Origin: an uncultured Ruminococcus sp.
GTDB lineage: Bacteria > Bacillota > Clostridia > Oscillospirales > Ruminococcaceae
Direction: 5' to 3'
Length of the DNA stretch: 44,596 nt
Assembly (NCBI GenBank): GCA_902786965.1
Contig: CADAEJ010000015.1
Coordinates: 1-44,596 of the forward strand
The notes beneath the pieces are model-generated. The model did not search any database and had not been told where the DNA came from. It worked only from the letters and a program-made list of their open reading frames with translations. Shown here piece after piece: positions 25,685-31,784 of this stretch. The first letter of the stretch is position 1. The number at the start of each line of letters is the position of its first letter. The translations under genes and the position numbers were made by a program.

Positions 25685-26428
25685 ATGGAAAACAGCAGGA
25701 TAAGCGTGCTTGTAGGGAACAATGATGAGGAAGCTTTGGAGCTTGGGCGGCGGCTGAAAAACGGTGGTGCAAAGGTCAGCTATTCGCAGGAAAACGTGCT
25801 GCATATACAGCGCGAGTTTATGCGCTCCTCGCCCGATGTACTTATACTTTCGAGCGAAACAAAATACAAAGAGGATCTTTGCACTCTGCTGCGTCAGTCT
25901 GCAAACGCTCCGATGATAATCATAATAAACGAGGGCGCAGTTGATCTTTCATTGCGCGATTATGCCGATCTTGTGCTTGACAAAACCGACAGGAACGCGC
26001 TTAACAAGCTGTTTACGCGGCTTTTCGGAAACAGCAGCGCAGGCAGCTCGCTTTTTGGCATACAGCCTTTCGCAGGACTTGACCGTATGATAGCAGACGC
26101 GCTGTTTGAGCTGTGCATCACAAAGAACTACAACGGGTATCTGTTCATACTTGAGGCGATAAAGCTTGCCTCGCAGTCGGGACCTGTATCGCGCGGGATA
26201 TCAAAGGACATCTACCCGTCGATAGCGGCGAAATTCAAAGTCACGCCGTGGAGCGTTGAAAGGAATATCCGCACGGCGATACACAGCTCGTGGGCGAAAT
26301 CCGCAGCCTCGGTCAAGCGCGAGTATTTCGGGCCATTCACACTTGACAGCAGCTGGATACCGACGAACAGCGAGTTCATCTTCATCGTGGCAGACAGGCT
26401 GACGCTGCGAATGGGCGGTCACATATAG
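25685..26428 (+). CDS. Spo0A-like regulator with a degenerate receiver domain
   Basis: 247 residues. The C-terminal ~115 residues are a Spo0A effector domain: YNGYLFILEAIKLA, GISKDIYPSIAAKFKVTPWSVERNIRTAIHSSW (the helix-turn-helix) and PTNSEFIFIVADRLTLRMG. The N-terminal ~110 residues follow the receiver fold, but the acidic pair is Asn-Asn (VGNNDEE) and the phosphorylation site is Ser56 in DVLILSSET, where Spo0A has Asp. It therefore cannot be activated by aspartyl phosphorylation in the usual way. It may be the spo0A orthologue gone degenerate in a non-sporulating line, or a paralogue. Start follows AAGGAGGAAATATGA. Confidence 0.85.
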   Translation: MENSRISVLVGNNDEEALELGRRLKNGGAKVSYSQENVLHIQREFMRSSPDVLILSSETKYKEDLCTLLRQSANAPMIIIINEGAVDLSLRDYADLVLDKTDRNALNKLFTRLFGNSSAGSSLFGIQPFAGLDRMIADALFELCITKNYNGYLFILEAIKLASQSGPVSRGISKDIYPSIAAKFKVTPWSVERNIRTAIHSSWAKSAASVKREYFGPFTLDSSWIPTNSEFIFIVADRLTLRMGGHI

Positions 26429-26609
26429 CATTAAAGGAGCCGGGAGAGCCGACTCCTTTATATATCTCTCGGCAGCCTGCTCCCCGCACCGCCTTTTCGG
26501 GCTGTTCTGCGGACAAGCCGATAACCGCCTTGCCACCCGAAGCGCCGCAAGGCATAACTGCCGCTATGCTATACTATGCGTGCGCCGTCAGCGTGGTGAT
26601 TTTTCTGTA

Positions 26610-26638
26610 TTGACTATTCGCGGCAGGAGTGGTATAAT
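26610..26638 (+). promoter_or_regulatory. Promoter of the Thr-rich lipoprotein gene
   Basis: TTGACT, 17 nt, TATAAT; leader of about 18 nt. Confidence 0.75.
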
Positions 26639-26661
26639 CAGTACGATAAGGGGTGAAAAAT

Positions 26662-27564
26662 ATGTCAAAGAAGATAATATCTGCGTTCCTTGCGCTTACA
26701 ATGCTGTTAATGACAGCTTGCGGAGATAGTTCACAGGCTGATACAAGCAAGGCAGATACAACCACAACTGCGGTGGAGCAGGACAACAGCGAGGCAGACA
26801 GTTCTTCGGACAGCGAGGAAACAACTACAACAACGGCTGAAACAACGACTACTACATCTGATACATCTAAAAAAGAGGAAAAATCCTCGGACACAACTAC
26901 TACATCAGCGACAACTACAACCACAAAGGCGCAGGCAACTACCACCACAACAAAGCAAGCAGCTGTAACAACAAAGGCTACTGTAAAGCCTGTGCAGACT
27001 ACAAAGGCAACAGTCAAGGTAACGGCGAAAGCAACTACAAAGGCAACTGTAAAGACTACGCCAAAGCCTACACAGCCTGCGGCTAACAAGTCAGCACTTG
27101 ACCTTGCATACGAGGCGGTTATCCTCGGAACGTCTACAAAGGCACAGCGAGATATGATATGCAACGATCTGAACAACTACGTTATATCAAAGGGTTACAG
27201 CAAGAAACTCGATAAGAGCCTGTATGCTCTGTCCGATGCAAACGGCAAGCCTACGGAAGATATAACTAAGGCTGTCGGTTGGGGAAACAGCGGATACGAA
27301 AGTGGAACAGCAAATGATACTTTTACAACATCATATAGATTAGGGACATCAACACTTGAAAAGGCAAGAGAAGATTACAAAGCAAAATTGAAAGCACACA
27401 TTGATTGTGATTGTACAAATTGGGTTAAAATGTTCAAACGTTCTTTTGCAACATACAGATATAATGTTGTGATGTATAAAGATTATCGTTATGCAGAATT
27501 ACGTTCAGATTTAGCTAATAAATATAAAACTCCACGTTATGTTATGGTTGTCTGCTACGCATAA
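26662..27564 (+). CDS. Secreted lipoprotein with long Thr-rich linker, unknown domain
   Basis: 300 residues. Signal peptide with lipobox TMLLMTAC; then ~115 residues of Thr/Ala/Lys/Ser low complexity (repeated TTTT, TKAT and KVT units), a wall-spanning tether; then a domain from ~145 (SALDLAYEAVILGTSTKAQRD onward) with a CDC motif. Codon and base usage changes sharply near 27290: before it GC-balanced like the neighbours, after it AT-rich to the stop, as if the 3' third came from another source. Start at 26662 with AAGGGG 8 nt upstream. The large opposite-strand frame here is only the complement of the Thr repeats. Confidence 0.75.
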   Translation: MSKKIISAFLALTMLLMTACGDSSQADTSKADTTTTAVEQDNSEADSSSDSEETTTTTAETTTTTSDTSKKEEKSSDTTTTSATTTTTKAQATTTTTKQAAVTTKATVKPVQTTKATVKVTAKATTKATVKTTPKPTQPAANKSALDLAYEAVILGTSTKAQRDMICNDLNNYVISKGYSKKLDKSLYALSDANGKPTEDITKAVGWGNSGYESGTANDTFTTSYRLGTSTLEKAREDYKAKLKAHIDCDCTNWVKMFKRSFATYRYNVVMYKDYRYAELRSDLANKYKTPRYVMVVCYA

Positions 27565-27641
27565 AAAATGAAATCTATTTTTAGACAAACATTATAAGAT
27601 ACATTCAAAACAAATATATCTTATAATTATATCAAAATATG

Positions 27642-27677
27642 AAAGACTACAATTCAAAAAAATTGTGGTCTTTTTTT
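27642..27677 (+). terminator. Intrinsic terminator after the Thr-rich lipoprotein
   Basis: AAGACtACAATT/AATTGTgGTCTT stem followed by T7. It lies inside the AT-rich segment. Confidence 0.85.
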
Positions 27678-27700
27678 ATTGCCTAAAAAAAGAGGTTGAA

Positions 27701-27826
27701 ATGAATGATGTTTTTTCTTCTTTTTTAGATAAAATGAATGGAGGAATGAAAAATGAACAAATACCGCTATTATGGCACTCCTGCGCCCGAAAACATAAAA
27801 AAGCGAGGCATAAAGCCTCGCTTTAA
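27701..27826 (+). CDS. Possible 41-codon ORF or gene fragment
   Basis: ATG after AGAGGTTGAA; the start reads MNDVFSSFLDKMNGGMKNEQ. The 5' half is AT-rich like the preceding segment; its 3' half runs into the terminator of the opposite-strand 6S-like RNA, where the composition returns to the local norm near 27760. It is better read as the broken start of an imported gene than as a working one. Confidence 0.2.
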   Translation: MNDVFSSFLDKMNGGMKNEQIPLLWHSCARKHKKARHKASL

Positions 27827-28067
27827 CACATACCGTGTGGTACGCTAAAATATTACCGCCTTGCCGTCGCACGATTGATAAAACCCGCTCTCGCAGGTGG
27901 GTACCAGCCCAATGACTTCTCGCTCCCAGCGTCCGAATGCACACGGCACAAAGTCGGCGTGCACCGGGAGGTCTGCAATCCGTTTCTCGGAGACCCGGTT
28001 CCCTTTTAATTGTGTGTTGGATTTATAATGACCGTGCTTAACGCACAAGGCAGAAATCTTTTCTACT
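27797..28067 (-). ncRNA. ssrS: 6S-like regulatory RNA
   Basis: An RNA gene of about 270 nt on the minus strand with a clear promoter, no sensible ORF, and a terminator (AAAGCGAGGC/GCCTCGCTTT, 27800-27824, U tract at 27797-27802). The 5' part CCTTGTG and the 3' part CACACGG can close a long outer stem; a GC-rich apical arm is formed by CTCCC/GGGAG and GTGCAC/GTGCAT. The inner phrases GGGAACCGGGTCTCCGAG and CTGGTACCCACCTG resemble what I remember of clostridial 6S RNAs. 6S RNA binds the housekeeping polymerase by imitating an open promoter. Identity rests on recall and shape. Confidence 0.5.
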
Positions 28068-28073
28068 GTTATT

Positions 28074-28102
28074 ATATTACCACATACAGCGCGATTATTC
28101 AA
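28074..28102 (-). promoter_or_regulatory. Promoter of the 6S-like RNA
   Basis: Minus strand TTGAAT (28102-28097), 17 nt, TAATAT (28079-28074). Confidence 0.65.
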
Positions 28103-28184
28103 GTACCATTCTATACAAATCACAGTACGAAAATTTGTACAATTATACCGACAAGCGCCGTACTTAAACGTTTTCGCTGCCGTA

Positions 28185-28568
28185 TCAGCTGAAATGCTTG
28201 TGGTCGCACTCGGGATCGCCGCAGCCGCAGCCGTCCTCGTCATCGTCGTCAAACTCGAACATCTCATCAATGCGCTGCATGAACAGCTCACCGATCTTCT
28301 CATACTCCTCATCATCGTCGATAGATGCAAGTATCTCGTCATTGTTCTCGTCAAACTCCGAGCGCAGTATCACGACCTCGCCGCTGTCCTCGAGCATACG
28401 CTCTGCCTCTTCTTCGTCAAAATACGGAGTCAGCGCGTAATATTTCTCACCCTCGTACTCCATGACATCAAGCAGCTCAAAGCTCTGCTTATCACCGTTC
28501 TCGTCCTCAAGCTCGTACAGATCGGGCATATATTCGTCATTCATCTCAAAGTCCTTTTCGTCAGCCAC
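28185..28568 (-). CDS. DUF1292 protein (YrzB-like)
   Basis: 127 residues from a GTG at 28568 that follows AAAGGGGAGAGCAAA; a frame to 28595 exists but has no ribosome site. Highly acidic. DUF1292 features: YELEDENGDKQSFELLDVMEYEGEKYYALTPY and EEAERMLEDSGEVVILR. The tail CGCGDPECDHKH has a Cys/His cluster that could bind metal. In many Firmicutes this family sits beside ruvX (yrrK-yrzB); here ruvX is 6 kb away. Function unknown. Confidence 0.85.
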   Translation of the reverse strand: MADEKDFEMNDEYMPDLYELEDENGDKQSFELLDVMEYEGEKYYALTPYFDEEEAERMLEDSGEVVILRSEFDENNDEILASIDDDEEYEKIGELFMQRIDEMFEFDDDDEDGCGCGDPECDHKHFS

Positions 28569-28705
28569 TTTGCTCTCCCCTTTCGATTTGTGCAAAAGTA
28601 ATATGTTTTAACACTCACGCACAGCTGCAGGGCAGCCGCCGCATAATAAACCAAAACGGCTGAACAAGGGGCTTTGCAAGCCAACTTGTCCGCCGCAACA
28701 ATATC

Positions 28706-28734
28706 ATTATACTACATTATAAAAGTAATGTCAA
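28706..28734 (-). promoter_or_regulatory. Promoter of the DUF1292 gene
   Basis: Minus strand TTGACA (28734-28729), 17 nt, TATAAT (28711-28706). The ~130-nt leader folds (ACAAG..GGCTT/AAGCC..CTTGT). It diverges from the array promoter 60 nt away. Confidence 0.8.
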
Positions 28735-28793
28735 GACGTGATTTGTAAAAGTAATATTAAATATAAAATCTTCAAAAAAGTTGAAAAAAACTA

Positions 28794-28822
28794 TTGACAA
28801 GTAACAAAAAGTGTGCTATAGT
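28794..28822 (+). promoter_or_regulatory. Promoter of the 1.38-kb non-standard transcript
   Basis: TTGACA, 17 nt, TATAGT. The first 12 bases TTGACAAGTAAC are identical to those of the ylxM promoter at 31702. Confidence 0.85.
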
Positions 28823-29096
28823 GTATACAAGAAAACAAGAACCGAACAGTTCACCCAAAGGTGAAGCTGAACGGCAGCGTACAGAGATCATCAGCGTGAT
28901 GTATCACTTACAGGCGCACGGTTCTGACTTATGCAGATGCTGCATACGCGGTGGTGCATGAAGTCAGGCGGTTTGAATTTTCCCCGATCACGAACCGACA
29001 ACGGCATACAGTGAACGCGCTGCACAGCTTGCGAAATATCAAACAGGCAGCGACGAACTCCGTAAGGTTCAGACAGACACGAAAGGAGCGAGTCCC

Positions 29097-29153
29097 ATGG
29101 GCACACTGGATATCAAGAGTGGCAGCCATAGGCTCGGCGGTTTACATTTTTAA
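29097..29153 (+). CDS. 18-codon ORF at the first box
   Basis: ATG 8 nt after GAAAGGAG; peptide MGTLDIKSGSHRLGGLHF. Its last codons overlap the 5' arm (29136-29144) of the long-range stem, so ribosomes translating it would disturb that stem, as in leader-peptide attenuation. No known peptide family recognised. Confidence 0.35.
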   Translation: MGTLDIKSGSHRLGGLHF

Positions 29154-29344
29154 GAGGGTCAGGACACGGACGAACGAGCCGTCAGACCACAACAATTATG
29201 ATTTACATAAGCTAAACCGCCTTGTCTGATGGAAAACGGAATTACTTAAAGACTTTGCACAGCAAGGCTGTCATATTACAACTGAATAATAACGGCTTGG
29301 ATGCCGGGAATTATATTATTACATTGAGAATGGAGTTGTTTCCG

Positions 29345-29386
29345 ATGCACTGTTCGGATAATTTTGACGAGAAAGAAATATCATGA
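29345..29386 (+). CDS. 13-codon ORF
   Basis: MHCSDNFDEKEIS, ATG 9 nt after TGGAG, the start codon held in a small CCGA/TCGG hairpin. Its TGA overlaps the next B box and an ATGA junction. Confidence 0.25.
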   Translation: MHCSDNFDEKEIS

Positions 29387-29467
29387 AAGAGTGAGTCCAA
29401 TGTAATATGTAATTTTTTGCTTTCGCAGCATAAAACTTCATCATAAATATTTTTGGAGTGATGCACT

Positions 29468-29503
29468 ATGAAAATAGCTTGCACAAGGAATCTGAACATT
29501 TAA
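29468..29503 (+). CDS. 11-codon ORF, paralogous to the one at 29597
   Basis: MKIACTRNLNI, ATG 9 nt after TTGGAG; an alternative ATG at 29461 in another frame gives 15 codons. DNA of the unit (29454-29523) aligns with 29584-29653: same box, GCACA core, LNI-stop end, then the B box GGAGTGAGTCC. Confidence 0.3.
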   Translation: MKIACTRNLNI

Positions 29504-29596
29504 TGTGAAGGAGTGAGTCCGCCAAGATATTTACGAGCTTGAAGCTCTTTTCAAAATAAGCTTTTCTGTAACTTTCTACAGACTGGAGTGGTGCAT

Positions 29597-29632
29597 ATGA
29601 TCTGCACATACACAAAGTGTTTGAATATTTGA
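29597..29632 (+). CDS. 11-codon ORF, paralogous to the one at 29468
   Basis: MICTYTKCLNI, ATG 8 nt after TGGAG. Same length and same LNI ending as the ORF at 29468, followed 5 nt after the stop by a B box. Confidence 0.3.
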   Translation: MICTYTKCLNI

Positions 29633-29719
29633 CAGACAGGAGTGAGTCCACCGGAAAGTTCAGTTTAGTACCGTTATCACGGTAATTGATTTGAAATAAC
29701 CCGAAAGGAAATTGATCCA

Positions 29720-29728
29720 ATGGCATAA
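29720..29728 (+). other. Met-Ala-stop minigene 1
   Basis: ATG GCA TAA, 9 nt after GAAAGGAA, in the context TGATCCA-ATG. Confidence 0.4.
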
Positions 29729-29822
29729 TATAAATGCGTTTTACGCAAGTCCGATTTTACTTACAGTCACAAAACTTTTACCATTGTGACCAGACTTCAG
29801 ATTTTGAGAGGTAATAAATCCA

Positions 29823-29831
29823 ATGGCTTAG
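29823..29831 (+). other. Met-Ala-stop minigene 2
   Basis: ATG GCT TAG, after GAGAGGTAATAAATCCA. It differs from minigene 1 only at the wobble base of Ala and the last base of the stop. Confidence 0.4.
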
Positions 29832-29908
29832 ATATTTTTACAATCAGATATTCAGGCTTCATGCGGAAATTGCACCGACGAAGTCGATGTCTGGAGGCAC
29901 AAAATACA

Positions 29909-29944
29909 ATGAAGGGCGTGAGTCCAAAGTACTATTTAATCTGA
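29909..29944 (+). CDS. 11-codon ORF containing a B box
   Basis: MKGVSPKYYLI, ATG 12 nt after GGAGG. The B box GGGCGTGAGTCC is read here as codons GVS. Same length as the ORFs at 29468 and 29597. Confidence 0.25.
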   Translation: MKGVSPKYYLI

Positions 29945-30074
29945 ATTCGACTTATATTTCATTTCTTTTGAAAGGCGTGAGTCCAAAATTCTTTTTAAAA
30001 TGATCAGGGCAAGCAGATGCTTGTCTATACGGACTATTTATATTTAACTATTTCTACGAAAGGTGTTTATTCCA

Positions 30075-30083
30075 ATGGCTTAA
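30075..30083 (+). other. Met-Ala-stop minigene 3
   Basis: ATG GCT TAA after GAAAGGTGTTTATTCCA. A fourth, ATG TGC TAA (Met-Cys-stop), lies at 30128-30136 inside a hairpin GTGCTAA/TTAGTAC, and an ATG TAA at 29400-29405. Confidence 0.4.
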
Positions 30084-30171
30084 TTCAATTTCAAACCAGT
30101 ATCTTATTTGAATTGGAGTGAGTTGCGATGTGCTAATCAGTTAGTACATGCATATATAATTTGACATATAC

Positions 30172-30202
30172 AAAGAGCAGCAGAGTTTGCTGCTCTTTTT
30201 TT
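30172..30202 (+). terminator. Strong intrinsic terminator of the array transcript
   Basis: 11-bp stem AAAGAGCAGCA/TGCTGCTCTTT, 5-nt loop, T7. Confidence 0.9.
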
Positions 30203-30217
30203 GCGCAAAATACATAC

Positions 30218-30251
30218 AAAAAAGCTGCCGTGAAGATCTCACAGCAGCTTT
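30218..30251 (-). terminator. Intrinsic terminator of the aldo/keto reductase gene
   Basis: Minus strand AAAGCTGC/GCAGCTTT stem followed by six T, just after the stop codon. Confidence 0.8.
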
Positions 30252-30256
30252 GGCTA

Positions 30257-31225
30257 TTACAGCTTGTTTTCAAGGAACGCTATCGTCCTTGCATCGTAAC
30301 GCAGATCCTGCGCTGACATATCCTCCTCTATCTGCCACGTTCTCGATGCGGCAAAGACAGAGGTGATAAAGAAAGGCTGGCTCGACAGATAGCCAAGCGG
30401 GATCACCGCAGGTGAATCCCCCGTTTTCTGACTAAGCTCCTTCACCCTTGCAAGACGCGCAAGGTTTGCGGTGCTTGCGTACTGTCCCTCGGGCAGATAC
30501 TGTGCGGCATCGCCCTTTGCAAGCCTTGCAAAAAATCCCTTCGCCTGCGGAGAGAACGCCATAAGCGGAAACTTGTTCTCGCTGTACCAGCGGAACTCCT
30601 TTGTATCCATACAAACAAGCGTTTCATCACCCAGGATGCTTGAGCTTGCATGCGCAAGGCTGTAATAGATCTGGCTTATCCTTATCGGCTCCAGACCGTT
30701 TTTCTCTGCAAAATCATTTGCCGCCTGTATCCTCTCGCAGCTCCAGTTCGACACGCCGATGAAATGCGCCCTGCCGCTTTCGTAAATATCATTCAGTACC
30801 GGCATGATCTCCTCAACAGGAACATGCACATCATCTCTGTGCAAAAAGAATATATCCACATGGTCTGTTCCCAGACATTCAAGACTGTCGTTTATATCTT
30901 TTTCAAGATCTTCCCTGTTCAGCCTGTTCTCGTCCATATGACCCATAGCGGGATGACCGCCCTTTGTTGCAAGAACGATCTTGTCACGGTTGTTTCTCGC
31001 CTTCATCCAGCGCCCGATAACGCCCTCGCTGGAGTTGTGTCCGTCCTCGAGCCAGTCGCAGTACACTCTCGCAGTGTCGATGCACCAGCCGCCAAGCTCG
31101 GTGTATTTATCAAGCAGTTCAAAATATGCCTCGTCATTATCGTGCCTTTTAAAATCACCCGTGCCGAATGTGAGCGCAGGGATGACCGCTTCATATCTGT
31201 CATTTTTCAATGTGTAGCTTATCAT
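30257..31225 (-). CDS. Aldo/keto reductase
   Basis: 322 residues from the ATG at 31225 (CAGGGGGAAAACAT upstream; the frame to 31249 is too long). NAD(P)H-dependent reductase of carbonyl compounds, TIM barrel. Catalytic tetrad positions: Asp in CIDTARVYCDW, the Tyr just after it, Lys in IVLATKGGHP, His in IFFLHRDDVHVP. Cofactor region: GVSNWSCERIQAANDFA and SAQ-type FSPQAKGFFARL. Substrate unknown. Alone, convergent to the array RNA. Confidence 0.88.
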   Translation of the reverse strand: MISYTLKNDRYEAVIPALTFGTGDFKRHDNDEAYFELLDKYTELGGWCIDTARVYCDWLEDGHNSSEGVIGRWMKARNNRDKIVLATKGGHPAMGHMDENRLNREDLEKDINDSLECLGTDHVDIFFLHRDDVHVPVEEIMPVLNDIYESGRAHFIGVSNWSCERIQAANDFAEKNGLEPIRISQIYYSLAHASSSILGDETLVCMDTKEFRWYSENKFPLMAFSPQAKGFFARLAKGDAAQYLPEGQYASTANLARLARVKELSQKTGDSPAVIPLGYLSSQPFFITSVFAASRTWQIEEDMSAQDLRYDARTIAFLENKL

Positions 31226-31390
31226 ATGTTTTCCCCCTGTCCAGATCATACCTCATTATTATACGAATATATCATATCACAAATTTTACGCCAATTTCAA
31301 AATTTTCTGTTAATTTATTCACAACATATTGATACAACAAATATATGCTTTTGTTTCAAGGCATATACTTTGAATAACGGAGGTTTTATT

Positions 31391-31648
31391 ATGGAAGATA
31401 TCGAATTCAGATATGACACACAGCTGCTTATTGACGCACAGGGACTCGACGAGGACGAAGTAAGCGAATACTTTGAAAAGAATTTCAAGGGCGATTGCCT
31501 GCTCGCTATCGGCGACGACGAGGTAATGAAGATACACTACCACACAAACGAGCCGTGGAAGGTGCTTGAATACTGTGCGACGCTTGGCGAGATATACGAT
31601 ATCGTCGTTGAAGATATGGACAGACAAGCAAGAGGTCTGAAGGGCTGA
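31391..31648 (+). CDS. Stand-alone FakA-like middle domain, 85 residues
   Basis: The start is the ATG after GGAGGTTTTATT; the 330-residue open frame upstream is the complement of the aldo/keto reductase. The sequence (LDEDEVSEYFEKNFKGDCLL, AIGDDEVMKIHYHTNEPWKVL, GEIYDIVVEDMDRQ) follows the region after the DAK2 domain of fatty-acid kinase FakA: GDSLVVV, then VKVHVHTN-P-, then GELxxIxIENMxxQ. No kinase domain is attached. It may be a partner or regulator in a FakA/FakB-type system, or bind a small ligand through the conserved His pair; both are inference. Confidence 0.65.
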   Translation: MEDIEFRYDTQLLIDAQGLDEDEVSEYFEKNFKGDCLLAIGDDEVMKIHYHTNEPWKVLEYCATLGEIYDIVVEDMDRQARGLKG

Positions 31649-31701
31649 TGTGCCTTTCAGACTTTTATTTTCGTTTTGGGACTTTTTTTTGCAAAAAGCA
31701 C

Positions 31702-31730
31702 TTGACAAGTAACTTTACTTGATATATAAT
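31702..31730 (+). promoter_or_regulatory. Promoter of the ylxM-ffh operon
   Basis: TTGACA, 17 nt, TATAAT. It shares TTGACAAGTAAC with the promoter at 28794. Confidence 0.85.
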
Positions 31731-31784
31731 ATGTAATGTTGTAAAGTTTTCAGACTTTACACTCTCGCAAAGGAGGCGTTGTAA

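Larger units (their letters stand above)
29081..30136 (+). repeat. About 13 degenerate Shine-Dalgarno/start boxes
   Basis: Two related box types. Type B, near GAAAGGAGTGAGTCCA: 29081, 29386, 29508, 29638, 29703, 29805, 29912, 29970, 30058. Type A, near TTGGAGTG: 29331, 29454, 29584, 29892, 30114. An ATG lies 8-9 nt after the GGAG-like core in most (29097, 29345, 29400, 29468, 29597, 29720, 29823, 30075, 30128; 12 nt at 29909). Boxes at 29508, 29638, 29912 and 29970 have no ATG at that distance. An A box is often followed by a B box about 55 nt later (29331/29386, 29454/29508, 29584/29638). The bases GG and TCC are conserved even where the middle differs. Confidence 0.7.
28829..30202 (+). ncRNA. 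Long structured RNA carrying an array of tiny initiation sites
   Basis: Bounded by a near-consensus promoter and a strong terminator; no ORF inside looks like an ordinary gene. 5' domain (28838-29225): closing stem AGAACCG/CGGTTCT (28838-28844, 28919-28925), TGACTT/AAGTCA (28925-28930, 28961-28966) around the perfect hairpin TATGCAG/CTGCATA, and a 9-bp long-range stem GGCGGTTTA (29136-29144) with TAAACCGCC (29213-29221). 3' domain (29081-30136): repeated Shine-Dalgarno-like boxes with short hairpins between, such as GTCACAA/TTGTGAC near 29765-29790, CAAGC/GCTTG near 30010, and AATTCAA/TTGAATT (30082-30114). It is not a family I can name; large RNAs such as ROOL, GOLLD and OLE should be compared. 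Confidence 0.6.

Noticed and set aside
26574..27176. Val-rich 200-codon minus-strand frame
   Set aside because: It is the complement of the Thr-codon repeats of the lipoprotein linker.
28951..29229. 92-codon frame within the structured 5' part of the array RNA
   Set aside because: No ribosome site, very basic composition, and the DNA is taken up by paired arms. Kept only as part of the RNA.
29081..30136. Repeated boxes as a CRISPR array
   Set aside because: Repeats are short (about 12-16 nt), degenerate and unevenly spaced (20-250 nt), with hairpins in the intervals and no cas genes.
28829..30202. tRNA, tmRNA, RNase P or rRNA within the long RNA
   Set aside because: No cloverleaf with a T-loop, no tag-peptide reading frame and no RNase P core motifs were found on reading through it.
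30650..31390. Long plus-strand frame joined to the FakA-like ORF
   Set aside because: The first 247 codons are antisense to the aldo/keto reductase; GGAGG lies right before the ATG at 31391.
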